This document shows positions 22,484 through 31,865 of a stretch of DNA of 64,000 bases, piece after piece. This stretch comes from Tethya wilhelma (taxonomy: Eukaryota; Porifera; Demospongiae; Tethyida; Tethyidae): NCBI GenBank assembly GCA_964030475.1, contig CAXIPT010000005.1, forward strand, positions 6,439,838 through 6,503,837, in the 5' to 3' direction. A program made the position numbers and the translations under genes. Position 1 is the first letter of the stretch; the number at the start of each line of letters is the position of its first letter. The notes under the pieces are model-generated. The model was not told where the DNA came from, made no database searches, and saw only the letters and a program-made list of their open reading frames with translations.

Positions 22484-23488
22484 ATGGTCCATTTCAGTGT
22501 GCTGGTCAGTGTGACACTGTGTCTGTTGCCCACTGCAACAATGGCTCAAATACCATATTTTGTTAGACAGCTGCATGGAGATGGCAACAACCAGACATGT
22601 GCATCACCCGACCTTCATGAGACTGTCCGTACTAGAATCAGTCAAGACATCCAAGGTCTACTTCAGAACTACCGCACAAAGAGCTGTCGTATTGGGCATT
22701 ATGAGGACTATCCTGTCAACTCCTGTGGAGACATTCCAGCCAATTGCCCCTCAGACTACTACTGGGTTAGAGTGCCTGGGAGTGAAGACCCAAGACGTGT
22801 CTACTGCACTTCAAATGAACAATGTTGTCATGGCAACAAAGGCAAGTGGATGAGGATAGGCTACCTGAACATGACAGACCCTGATCAGCAATGCCCCACC
22901 AGGTGGAGGGAAATTGCACAGCCAATACGCAGCTGTCGCCGAGAGCACACACGGTTCAGTAACAATGTGTTCTACTCTTCAATGGGTACAACTTTCAGTC
23001 GTGTGTGTGGGAGGGTGATTGCCTACCAATATGGAATACCAGAAGCTTTCAATTCTGATCTAAATTATGACATTAATGGTCGCTATGTTGATGGAGTGTC
23101 TATCACCTATGGATCTCCTCGCCAACATATCTGGTCCTTTGCAGGAGCCGGGCCGGTTGCTCGCTGTACTTGCAATCGTAACCCAAATGGTGGTACAGTA
23201 GTGGTCACAAGGTCCCCGCCATTTGTAAATGATGAGTATTTCTGTGAACTTGGTGCAAATGTAAATGCTGAAGGTCATTTCTTTCCCAATAATCTTCTTT
23301 GGGATGGGCAGGGATGTTTTGAAGGTAGCACCTGCTGCAGTTTGAACAACCCTCCATGGTTCTGTAAGGAGCTGAGTGAAGCAACACAGGAAGATGTTGA
23401 ACTTCGCACCCTTGCATTTGCTAACAATCAAGAGTTGCTGGAGAATGAGGATACTCCAATTGAACTGATAGAAATATATGTGCAGTGA
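22484..23488 (+). CDS. Secreted cysteine-rich protein of unknown function, paralog 2
   Basis: A single-exon gene of 334 residues. The frame is open further upstream but the first ATG, at 22484, gives the same MVHFSVLVSVTLCLLPTA signal peptide as paralog 1. The two proteins are about 90% identical with the same cysteine pattern. Differences cluster in the mature N-terminus (residues 25-60) and around residue 200, where this copy has a longer NSDLNYDINGRY segment. The coding repeat, its 5' promoter block and ~270 bp of 3' flank are all shared, so the duplication unit was about 1.4 kb. Function is unknown. Confidence 0.8.
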   Translation: MVHFSVLVSVTLCLLPTATMAQIPYFVRQLHGDGNNQTCASPDLHETVRTRISQDIQGLLQNYRTKSCRIGHYEDYPVNSCGDIPANCPSDYYWVRVPGSEDPRRVYCTSNEQCCHGNKGKWMRIGYLNMTDPDQQCPTRWREIAQPIRSCRREHTRFSNNVFYSSMGTTFSRVCGRVIAYQYGIPEAFNSDLNYDINGRYVDGVSITYGSPRQHIWSFAGAGPVARCTCNRNPNGGTVVVTRSPPFVNDEYFCELGANVNAEGHFFPNNLLWDGQGCFEGSTCCSLNNPPWFCKELSEATQEDVELRTLAFANNQELLENEDTPIELIEIYVQ

Positions 23489-23700
23489 TTTGATTTGTCA
23501 CAATATGATACTTTTTTTGTTTATAGTTAACTGCTTTTGCTACTGCTAATGTGTGCAAATCAAAATGATTAACTCTTTGTCGAACTCAAAACGTTAAGGT
23601 CCTAGGGAGTCCAAGTGACTTAGAATGTTCATGAACTGGTTTGGAAGTCGACTAGCTAGTGCGTATAAATAATTACTATTCTTTGCTTCAATGTTTATGA

Positions 23701-23772
23701 GTTCTAGTAGCTCAGTAGTAAGAGCATTTGACTAGAATGCAAAAAGCCTGAGTTCAAATCCAGCTAGTTTCC
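23701..23772 (+). repeat. tRNA-like sequence, uninterrupted copy
   Basis: 72 bp with a good A box (TAGCTCAGTAG), a good D arm, a seven-base anticodon-like loop (CTAGAAT) and a B box (AGTTCAAATCC). The T stem and acceptor stem pair poorly. I regard it as a tRNA pseudogene or SINE head. It occupies the same place downstream of its gene as the interrupted copy at 21928. Confidence 0.55.
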
Positions 23773-23969
23773 TGGATAACATTATGCATGCATGGTGTTA
23801 CAACATTCATGCATGATCGATGATCAATGAAGTATCAGACATCAAGGTATTTAATTCTCTGACACTGTTCTCCTTTAAAAAGAGTAACTCATGCAGTGCT
23901 ACAGAATATAATGTTTGTATTGACCAATAGCTATTGCAATAGCTACACAGTTGTTTCTAGGACTGAATC

Positions 23970-25790
23970 ATGTCTACAACAAATAGCAATGCAGAGACAG
24001 AGCTGCAGCAAATCCAGAAAAGGACCTTCACTAGATGGTGCAATGAGCACTTGAAGAAACAAGACACAAAGATTGAGAAGCTTGAAGAAGACTTCAGCGA
24101 TGGAATCCGTCTCATCATCCTAATGCAAGTCCTCTCTGAGAAGATGATTGGTCGATACAACAAGAAGCCTCGAATACGAGCCCAGCAGATGGAGAATGTG
24201 CAACTGGCTTTGGAGTTCATCAAAAAACAAAACATCCAACTGGTGAACATTGGTAAGCAAACTTATGACAAAAGTGGCACATTTTTAAAATATGCACATG
24301 CCACGCACGCACACACAGGCAGCGATAATATTGTGGATGGTGACTTGAAGCTGATTCTTGGTCTGATATGGACCCTCATTCTCCACTACCAGATCGGTAA
24401 AAGATTCAACATCACCACAGTAGATGCTGCGGAAGGAAAGAGTGGGTCAACTGCACCCAAACAAGCACTTCTCCAGTGGTTGCAGGTGAGTAACCAGTTA
24501 CACGCTTGTCTGCACTGGATATAGGTTTCAATAATTATTCACTGACCCGCATTTGTTATCTCTGCACTTTAATCGACGTTGCGAATCCAAAACTAGAATA
24601 TTGTACGGAATAAAAACATGTTTGTGCATAATATTATGATGTGACTGATTGAGCATACAAACCACTGATATACTCAGCTGGCCTGGTTTCGTGCATTGAA
24701 AATCAAAGAGCTGCATATACGTGGCTTGCAGCTGATGCTTGGCCATGTGCATAACATATTTTATCTGTGGTATCACAGTTGTTTACATATCACAGAGAAA
24801 ACTTCCTGACAAGAAGATAACCAACTTCACTAAGGATTGGAATGATGGGACACTGATTGCTGCCTTGGTAGATGCCATGGCTCCTGGTCTGTGTCCAGAA
24901 CATGATGCAATGGACCCAAACAATGCCCTCCAAAATGCCACTCATGCTATGAGGCTGGCTGAAGACTGGCTGGAAGTACCTCAGGTTAGTTAGTAATAAA
25001 CTGTTTAAAAGATTTACTACTTTTGAGCTTGGATTGATCATGCTGCAGCTGGTTGGACCAGATGACATGGTCCACCTCAGCATCGATGAGCTAAGTATGA
25101 TGACCTATCTCTCACTGTTCCATGATGCCAAGCTAAAACCAGGAGCACCAGTGAATAATGATGCCAAACAAAAGCCAACTACACAAGCACCAGTGATGAA
25201 TGGGTCAAGCTCAGAGACTCCAGCAATCGCAAATCAAGCAAGCAAGGTATGCAGCTATAATCCTGTAATAATACTCTATTTACTGTTAGTAAAATTATAA
25301 TTAATATACAATTTATGGTATCAAAATTTCAACCAACTAATCTGTTCCATGCAAGCAGGTGAAGGTGTTTGGTCCAGGAGTGCAGAGAGAAGGCATTGAC
25401 ACTGAAATTCCTTCTGCAGACTTCATCATTGACATGAGAGACCAAGATGGTACCATCATTCAAGGAGATGTTGTGGTGGGATGTGTGGGCCCCGCTGGTC
25501 CTGTACCTGTGAGTATACAGGAGAATGGTGATGGCACATTCAAGTGCTCCTATGAGCCGAGGGACGTCGGCAAGTACAAGGTGACAGTGGAGTGTGATGA
25601 GAGCCCAGTGGACAAGAGCCCGTACATCATTATTGTCTCTCCTAGTGAAGCACAGAAGGTTATCATAGAGAGCCTGGGTGAGAGGCTGGCCAACATGATG
25701 GTGGACGCCTTCAATGCTGGAAGTGGTAGTGGGGATTTTAACGTTGGTCTTGATTTCGGTCTGAGTGCTAATAGTCGAGGAAGTAACTAG
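23970..25790 (+). CDS. Short filamin-like actin-binding protein, copy 1
   Basis: Five exons: 23970-24252, 24319-24485, 24796-24984, 25049-25246 and 25359-25790, all with GT-AG borders and consistent phase, giving 422 residues. The protein has tandem calponin-homology domains. CH1 runs from [14 protein letters not shown] to [17 protein letters not shown]2 runs from ALLQWLQ to [13 protein letters not shown]. One filamin Ig repeat follows (VKVFGPGVQ ... DKSPYIIIV). The stop falls inside the beginning of a second repeat (ERLANMMVDAFNAGSG). Filamins cross-link F-actin and normally have many repeats and a C-terminal dimerisation repeat. This one lacks both, so it is either a natural short actin-binding form or a truncated paralog. 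Its first exon is almost identical in DNA to that of copy 2 at 31866. Confidence 0.88.
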
Positions 25791-26617
25791 TTGCCTAGCC
25801 CTCCCAAAACTAACTGAAACGCCTCCAAAATAAACTGAAACATTATTTGCATTCTAAGCTTTGTATACATACACTTTATCTATGCTGTAAACCATTCTAC
25901 TGAGCATGCGCATTATATTAATGATCAGTGATTACGTCATCAGGTAAAGTAAAATTAAAAGGAGACTAGACGACCCGGCAGAAGGTTTCGCCATTGTTTT
26001 GGCCTTTTCAGTATTTCTGTGTAAGATAGTCACAATGGCAGAGGTGAGTAAAAGACAGGTAAATATTATGTACGCTATAAAATCACTAGATCTACGGAGC
26101 TGTCAAGGGTTCGCTCATTATAGATGGTTCGCTAGACCATAGAAATTAGAGCCTCTAATATCTATGGCTAGACCTAGCCCGGCCAAGTCACGGTCACGGT
26201 CAGTTTTAATGAGCCTCGTCAAGTTAGGACTTCCCAGTTGCGATGGGTTGATGGATTATTGTGTGTAGTGATAATACTGCTTTGTGTAGAGTTAGCTCAG
26301 CTGGTTGATCACTAGTGTAGACGTCTGTACTGAGTTCGTTTCCAATCACTGGTATTTGCGTGAGGGAGGGGCCTGGGAATGTTTAATGCATTCCCCTGAT
26401 ATAAATGACATACATAGTCCGAGCATTAATACTACAATCATGTGACTATTGTTTTACAATTATCTCACCAGAGCATGAATAATACATAATGCATGACATT
26501 GTACTGTAATAATCATAATGCACACTCGCTCAAAAGTTTGCAGATTCATTTAGAGAAGAAGTAGAAGTAAAGAAGGCAGAATGCATACAATGCTGCAAGA
26601 AAGATATAGCAAAGCTA
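25791..26617. promoter_or_regulatory. Intergenic region with possible first exon of the helicase-RBR gene
   Basis: ATG GCA GAG followed by the donor GTGAGT lies at 26035-26049, after a plausible 5' UTR. The reading frame of the helicase is open upstream of 26618 to about 26537, where an AG acceptor (26535-26536) would keep phase. A start at 26035 with a ~490-bp intron is therefore possible. A tRNA-derived relic (GTTAGCTCAGCTGG, about 26291-26345) lies in that interval. None of this is certain. Confidence 0.4.
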
Positions 26618-29600
26618 ATGGCAAAGCTGAGCTCAAAAACCAGAGCTAGAAGTATTCAATCATTCAGAGATATTGGGGAAGCAATTGAAAGACATGATGC
26701 TGAGAAAAAACAAACAAGTCTTGACATTGATGAAATCAGAAATCGAAAGAGAGTATTTCTCCACTACTGTCAAGAAATTGAAATAAAGCTAAGTAAATTG
26801 AGATTTCATGACAGCAACTATTCTTCCGTGATTGGTACCTTGTATTCTACCTTCAAGAGGGAAGCAAGACGCTATGACAATCAGCTTCCAATTTACTCAC
26901 ACCGTCTTGGTATCCTAGACACGGTAAAAAGCAACCAAGTGAGCATATTGATTGGAGAGACAGGCTCAGGCAAGAGCACCCAACTGGTACAGTATCTGTA
27001 TGAAGCAGGCTACTCTTCCAATGGCCTGATAGCATGCACACAGCCAAGGAAATTAGCTGCACACTCTTTGGCTAAACATGTGAGCAAGGAAGTGGATGAA
27101 TATATAGGAGATACCTATGACTTCATTGATTCCAAGGGGAAATGGACCAGGAGTGCTAGAGTGCTGTTCATGACAGATTTCACGCTTCTCAATTTTTGTA
27201 TCGCAGACCCCAACCTGAAAAGGTTCTCCTGCCTAGTGATCGATGAGGCACATGAGCGAAGCATTCACACTGATATTCTCATAGCACTCATCAAAAGGTG
27301 CCTACCCCACAGACCAGACCTTAAAGTGATCATCACATCAGCCACCATCAACCCGACCCTATTCTCAAAGTATTTCGGTGGTGAAAATGAATGTCCAATC
27401 ATCTCAGTCCCTGGTCGAGTATATCCAGTGAAAGTAATTTGGACTAAACATCAGTCATCAATGCTAAAGGAAGACTATGTGTTTAAAGCAGTGCGTAAAG
27501 TATACGATATCCATGAAAGAAATGAGCCAGGTGATGTGCTTGTTTTCCTCACCTGCCCTGCTGAGATTGAGAGAGCCTGCAAATATACACAGCAGCTCTT
27601 GGAAAATGAAGTAATTATTCTTCAATTGCATGGAAAACTTCAACCAGAAGAACAACAGAAAGTTTTTGAACGAACACTCGGACAAAGAAAAGTCATTTTT
27701 TCCACCAATGTCGCTGAAACCTCCATCACTATTCCTGGTATAGTGTATGTAGTGGACACAGGCTTGTCCAAAGAGTGTTGCTACGATCCACAAAAGAACA
27801 TGAACTCCCTTGAAATCCGACCAATCAGTAAGAGCTCAGCAGACCAACGAAAAGGTCGGGCTGGTCGTACCTGTCCAGGAGAGTGCTACCGGCTGTACAC
27901 AGAAGAAGACTACAAGAACATGAAAGACAACTCAGTCCCAGAAATATTACGCATCACCCTGGCACTTGCTGTCATCAAATTGTATGAGTTTGGTATCAAA
28001 GATGTCCACACTTTCGAGTTTGTAGAATCCCCAAACAGAAAAGCACTAGAAGATGCAGTCAAAAACCTCAAGTTTCTTGGAGCAATCAAACAAGATCGAC
28101 TCACTGAATTAGGAAAAGAGATGGCTATGTTGCCACTTGAGCCAAACCTATCAAAGGTTCTGCTTGAAGCCATTGACAAAGGGATAGGCCTTGAAGCAGC
28201 CATTGCGGTATCCATGTCAACATTAGCAGGAAGGGTGTTCTTTAGACCAGACACCGCTGAATCTCGAGCAGAAAGTGACAAGAAAATGCTGCCATTTTGT
28301 CAGCCCACAGGTGATCAGATGACTTACCTACACACATACATCGAGTGGTCTTATCAGCAGGGTAACTGGAGAGATCAGAAAAGGTGGTGCATGGAAAATT
28401 TTGTCAATGCAAAAAGCATGAGAATGGTAGAGGATATTGTTGAAGAGCTAAGACTAATCTTGTATCATAAACGGTACATTAAGCTACCAACACAAATCAC
28501 ATCTAGATCACTGCAACAAGCTGATGCACTTTTGCCAAAGCTTTTCTTTGATGCTTTTTCGACAAACATTTGCATTCATTTAGGCTACTCAAATGCAGTT
28601 GGATACTGGAGTGAGAAAATCCCAGCTGCACAGCTTGTTATTCACCCAGGGTCTTCCCTCAAGCAACTCAATTCTGTGCCTCAGTACTTGGTCTACGAGA
28701 CGACAAATAAAACCAGCCAGCATTTTCTTCTTCAAGCACTTCCTGTCCGTGAAGAATGGATACAAGAAGCTGTAGAATGTGGTAAGCTGATGTGTCATCC
28801 TGCTGACCACCCACTCTTTGAGGTTTATAAACCTAAACCATTGACCTTTGCTAATGGACCTTGGATAGCTAAGAAGCTACGCTACACATTCGATAGACGA
28901 ATCTCGATATCTGATTTTGATAACTTTGAAGTTCAACCAGTTTTTGAACACTCCAAGCAGAATGGTACACTAACAGTCTTTGCACAGCTCCAAAATCATG
29001 ATGAAGTTCAGAATTCTGTTCACAGAGAAATTGAGTCACTCAAACAGGAGCTCAGAGTCGATATTCACAAATGTAGGATGGCTGAGAGTAGAGGCAATGT
29101 TAAGATTGTCGCTGGTCGTGGAGGATGCATTGTAGATGTAGTGATGCCAGGAGAGGTTCAGACCATTGTTGTACGAGGAATTGAAAATGAAGAAGAAGTT
29201 TCCAAAGTCAAAGCTGAGTTAGACAGATATGGTGAGTGTGCTTTTAACTCCAGTAAGCCAAACGAGGAAAAAAATATTCAACTTTTTGTTAAATACCAAA
29301 ATCCATCTGCTGCTTCCGAAGCATTGAATCATCGATTTGTCAGCTTTCCCGCGCACAAATTGAAGATACTAAGGCGTCCTGATAAAAGCAGGAGAAACTA
29401 TAGTCTCAAATTGGAGTGGTGCAGAAGAAAGCGTAAAGATTTTGCATACATCAGTTTCAGTAGTGATGAAGAGTTTGATTCACTTGTGCATCCATTCTTT
29501 AGTGAGCATCAGTTCTATGAAGATCCTTCTTCAAAGCTAACATTCACTCGCTCTATTGGCAGAAGTTCAATTAGAGTTACTGGAAGAAAACTCAAACTAG

Positions 29601-31441
29601 GTGTGTCAGAAGATTATGTTGTCTCACAGCTGTTGAGTTTTTTACCTGAATGTGAACAGACAGATTTCTCAGTTATTTTCATATACCATGATGAACAATT
29701 TGAAGAGACCCGTGGATCATTACGCTCACAGAAAAATCGGTTAGAGGAAAAACTAGAGCAATGCACATCTCCACATTACTACACTGTCATAATGGATCGT
29801 CTGCAACCTAAACGTGTAATGTACAAAGCATGGATATACTTTGACAGCTTTAGTGAGTGCATTAAAACGTACAGATTCCTGAGTGAAGAAATAGCTCAAA
29901 GAGGCATTGAAGATGACGAGGACAGTTCCAGTGAAAGTGATGACAGTGAAAGCAGTAGTAGTGATGATATAATCTTTTACGATGATGATTATGGCGATTT
30001 TGATGATTTTGATGACTATGATGACAGTTCTGAAGATGAGTCAGATTGGGAAACTGATAATCTGGTGTACGCTATACCAAGCAAAGTTGAACTTTCGCTC
30101 AGATATTCAGCATGGTACACACCAAAGTTTTTCTTAGCAATAGCACCTACAGTTTTACTAATCCAACAAAAGTTTCTTCTAGAATACTCATGTGTCATGA
30201 TCGATTGGGACAAAAAAGATAAGTGGGATAATGTTTGTATTAGATTATCCTCAAGCGATGATGAAGTATTTCAACTTGCCAAAGCTAAATTAGAGAAAGC
30301 AGCAGAACCAACTGTAGTTTCTTGTGAAACAGAACTCCAAAATCAGTACATTTCCACTGCTGCCTTTTCAGCAACCCTCACAGAGCTTCAAGAAAAAACC
30401 TCAACATTTATGAAGATAAACAGCTCACATATTAGCATGGCTAGCATTGCTATCTATGGAGCTAAGACAAGTAGAAAATCTGCAAAACGTGAACTTCAGT
30501 CTCATCTAAAGTCAATTTCTCACAGTGGAATTCAATGCTTTGACATTGACCTCAAAGTGTTCAATCCAGGATTAATGAAACTCCTGGTACAAAAGTATGG
30601 TTATGATGCAAAACTACTATCAAATGAATATGATGGAATTGTTGCAACACGAATAACTCCAAATCGGCATAAATTGACCCTCTTTGCTACTGAAGCTGCT
30701 AGTCAGCCAATCACAAGCCTTTTGAGCACATTGAACCCTCTCAATATTATTGCACAAGTTGTACCAATTGAACAAACAAAAGGCACTGAAGAAACTTGCT
30801 GTGCATGTCAGTATACAAAGATTTATATAAACCAAATTCAACAAGAATCGTACTATCAGCTTGAAATTTGTGGACATGTCTACTGTATAGAATGCATTGA
30901 ACTGCAACTACAGTCAAACACAATCAGATTTCCCGTTATGTGTGCTGCAGAAAACTGTGGAGAGCAATTGGTCTGGAAAGACTTTGAAAATCTATTCAAA
31001 CGTGGAATTAAGACCCATCAAGAGATTGAATCAGCTTCACTGAGAGCATATATAATTTCAAACCCGCACAAAGTTCGAAACTGTATCACTCCCGACTGTG
31101 AAATGATCTACTTTGTTACAAAATCAACTGCAATGTACGTGTGTGATAGATGTGATGCAAGAATATGTTCTTGCTGCCATGCCAAGTGGCACGAAGGATT
31201 TACATGTGAAGAGTCTGAAAGTATCGACAAACCAAACCAATCGTTGCAGGTATGGATGGATAAGGACCCAGTGAACCACCGCAGGTGCCAACACTGTGAT
31301 ACAGTTATTCAAAAGATAGGTGGTTGTCAGCACTTGGAATGTTGCTGCGGCTGTCACATATGTTGGATCTGTATGGAGGGCTTTCCCACTCAACAGGAGT
31401 GCTACGGACACTTACAGAAAGCACACAGCCGTTTTGTATAA
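26618..31441 (+). CDS. DEAH-box helicase fused to an RBR (RING-IBR-RING) E3 ubiquitin ligase
   Basis: One uninterrupted frame of 1607 residues. The N-terminal half is a DEAH helicase: GETGSGKST (113-121, motif I), TQPRKLAA (Ia), DEAH (209-212, motif II), SAT (241-243, motif III), STNVAETSI (V) and QRKGRAGR (410-417, VI), followed by the winged-helix/ratchet and OB-type region. A very acidic Asp/Ser stretch lies at about 1098-1147. From about 1394 there is an RBR module: RING1 (CCAC ... CGHVYCIEC), IBR (CITPDCEMIY ... CDRC ... CSCC) and RING2 (CQHCDTVIQKIGGCQHLECC) with C1570 as the predicted catalytic cysteine. Plants have comparable DEAH11/12 proteins. The enzyme would unwind RNA and transfer ubiquitin; substrates are unknown. 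Codons upstream of 26618 are also open, so the true start may be earlier. Confidence 0.93.
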   Translation: MAKLSSKTRARSIQSFRDIGEAIERHDAEKKQTSLDIDEIRNRKRVFLHYCQEIEIKLSKLRFHDSNYSSVIGTLYSTFKREARRYDNQLPIYSHRLGILDTVKSNQVSILIGETGSGKSTQLVQYLYEAGYSSNGLIACTQPRKLAAHSLAKHVSKEVDEYIGDTYDFIDSKGKWTRSARVLFMTDFTLLNFCIADPNLKRFSCLVIDEAHERSIHTDILIALIKRCLPHRPDLKVIITSATINPTLFSKYFGGENECPIISVPGRVYPVKVIWTKHQSSMLKEDYVFKAVRKVYDIHERNEPGDVLVFLTCPAEIERACKYTQQLLENEVIILQLHGKLQPEEQQKVFERTLGQRKVIFSTNVAETSITIPGIVYVVDTGLSKECCYDPQKNMNSLEIRPISKSSADQRKGRAGRTCPGECYRLYTEEDYKNMKDNSVPEILRITLALAVIKLYEFGIKDVHTFEFVESPNRKALEDAVKNLKFLGAIKQDRLTELGKEMAMLPLEPNLSKVLLEAIDKGIGLEAAIAVSMSTLAGRVFFRPDTAESRAESDKKMLPFCQPTGDQMTYLHTYIEWSYQQGNWRDQKRWCMENFVNAKSMRMVEDIVEELRLILYHKRYIKLPTQITSRSLQQADALLPKLFFDAFSTNICIHLGYSNAVGYWSEKIPAAQLVIHPGSSLKQLNSVPQYLVYETTNKTSQHFLLQALPVREEWIQEAVECGKLMCHPADHPLFEVYKPKPLTFANGPWIAKKLRYTFDRRISISDFDNFEVQPVFEHSKQNGTLTVFAQLQNHDEVQNSVHREIESLKQELRVDIHKCRMAESRGNVKIVAGRGGCIVDVVMPGEVQTIVVRGIENEEEVSKVKAELDRYGECAFNSSKPNEEKNIQLFVKYQNPSAASEALNHRFVSFPAHKLKILRRPDKSRRNYSLKLEWCRRKRKDFAYISFSSDEEFDSLVHPFFSEHQFYEDPSSKLTFTRSIGRSSIRVTGRKLKLGVSEDYVVSQLLSFLPECEQTDFSVIFIYHDEQFEETRGSLRSQKNRLEEKLEQCTSPHYYTVIMDRLQPKRVMYKAWIYFDSFSECIKTYRFLSEEIAQRGIEDDEDSSSESDDSESSSSDDIIFYDDDYGDFDDFDDYDDSSEDESDWETDNLVYAIPSKVELSLRYSAWYTPKFFLAIAPTVLLIQQKFLLEYSCVMIDWDKKDKWDNVCIRLSSSDDEVFQLAKAKLEKAAEPTVVSCETELQNQYISTAAFSATLTELQEKTSTFMKINSSHISMASIAIYGAKTSRKSAKRELQSHLKSISHSGIQCFDIDLKVFNPGLMKLLVQKYGYDAKLLSNEYDGIVATRITPNRHKLTLFATEAASQPITSLLSTLNPLNIIAQVVPIEQTKGTEETCCACQYTKIYINQIQQESYYQLEICGHVYCIECIELQLQSNTIRFPVMCAAENCGEQLVWKDFENLFKRGIKTHQEIESASLRAYIISNPHKVRNCITPDCEMIYFVTKSTAMYVCDRCDARICSCCHAKWHEGFTCEESESIDKPNQSLQVWMDKDPVNHRRCQHCDTVIQKIGGCQHLECCCGCHICWICMEGFPTQQECYGHLQKAHSRFV

Positions 31442-31865
31442 TGGATCCTAGCTGGAACTTGATGTATTTTGCTAAACTATAGGTATATTCAGACTATATA
31501 AGTATTGTAGTTGAACAGCTAGTAATACCATCCAGTATTTTAGTATATATACCATTATCGTGTGTTAGAAGGTTGTTGTGATATGCTAATATTAATACAA
31601 TGTTATGCATAATACACAGCTTTGCTATGATAATAATTATACATCACAGTATTCATGAAAAAGATCATGTGCATTAATTAGGGACACGCTAGATCAACCA
31701 ACCAGATCGTGGGGTGTTAACTATAGCAAGACATTAATCAAGCATAGAATGGTTGCTTTGTGCGTGTGTAGTTAATAAATTTCCTACAGAGTCTATAGGC
31801 CTAGTCCTGAAGTGTCCCTGATTTAGGAGCACTAGCATTATACAGCTCCTATTGAAGTAGATACA
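31442..31865. other. Intergenic region, nothing recognised
   Basis: An AT-rich spacer between the helicase-RBR stop and filamin copy 2. I see no gene, tRNA or repeat. It presumably carries the 3' UTR of the first and the promoter of the second. Confidence 0.6.

Noticed and set aside
23701..23772. Functional tRNA (loop would give anticodon AGA).
   Set aside because: T stem and acceptor stem do not pair, and a serine tRNA would need a long variable arm.
26281..26350. tRNA gene (GTTAGCTCAGCTGGTTGATC).
   Set aside because: Good A box only; B box degenerate and no cloverleaf, so treated as a SINE-like relic.
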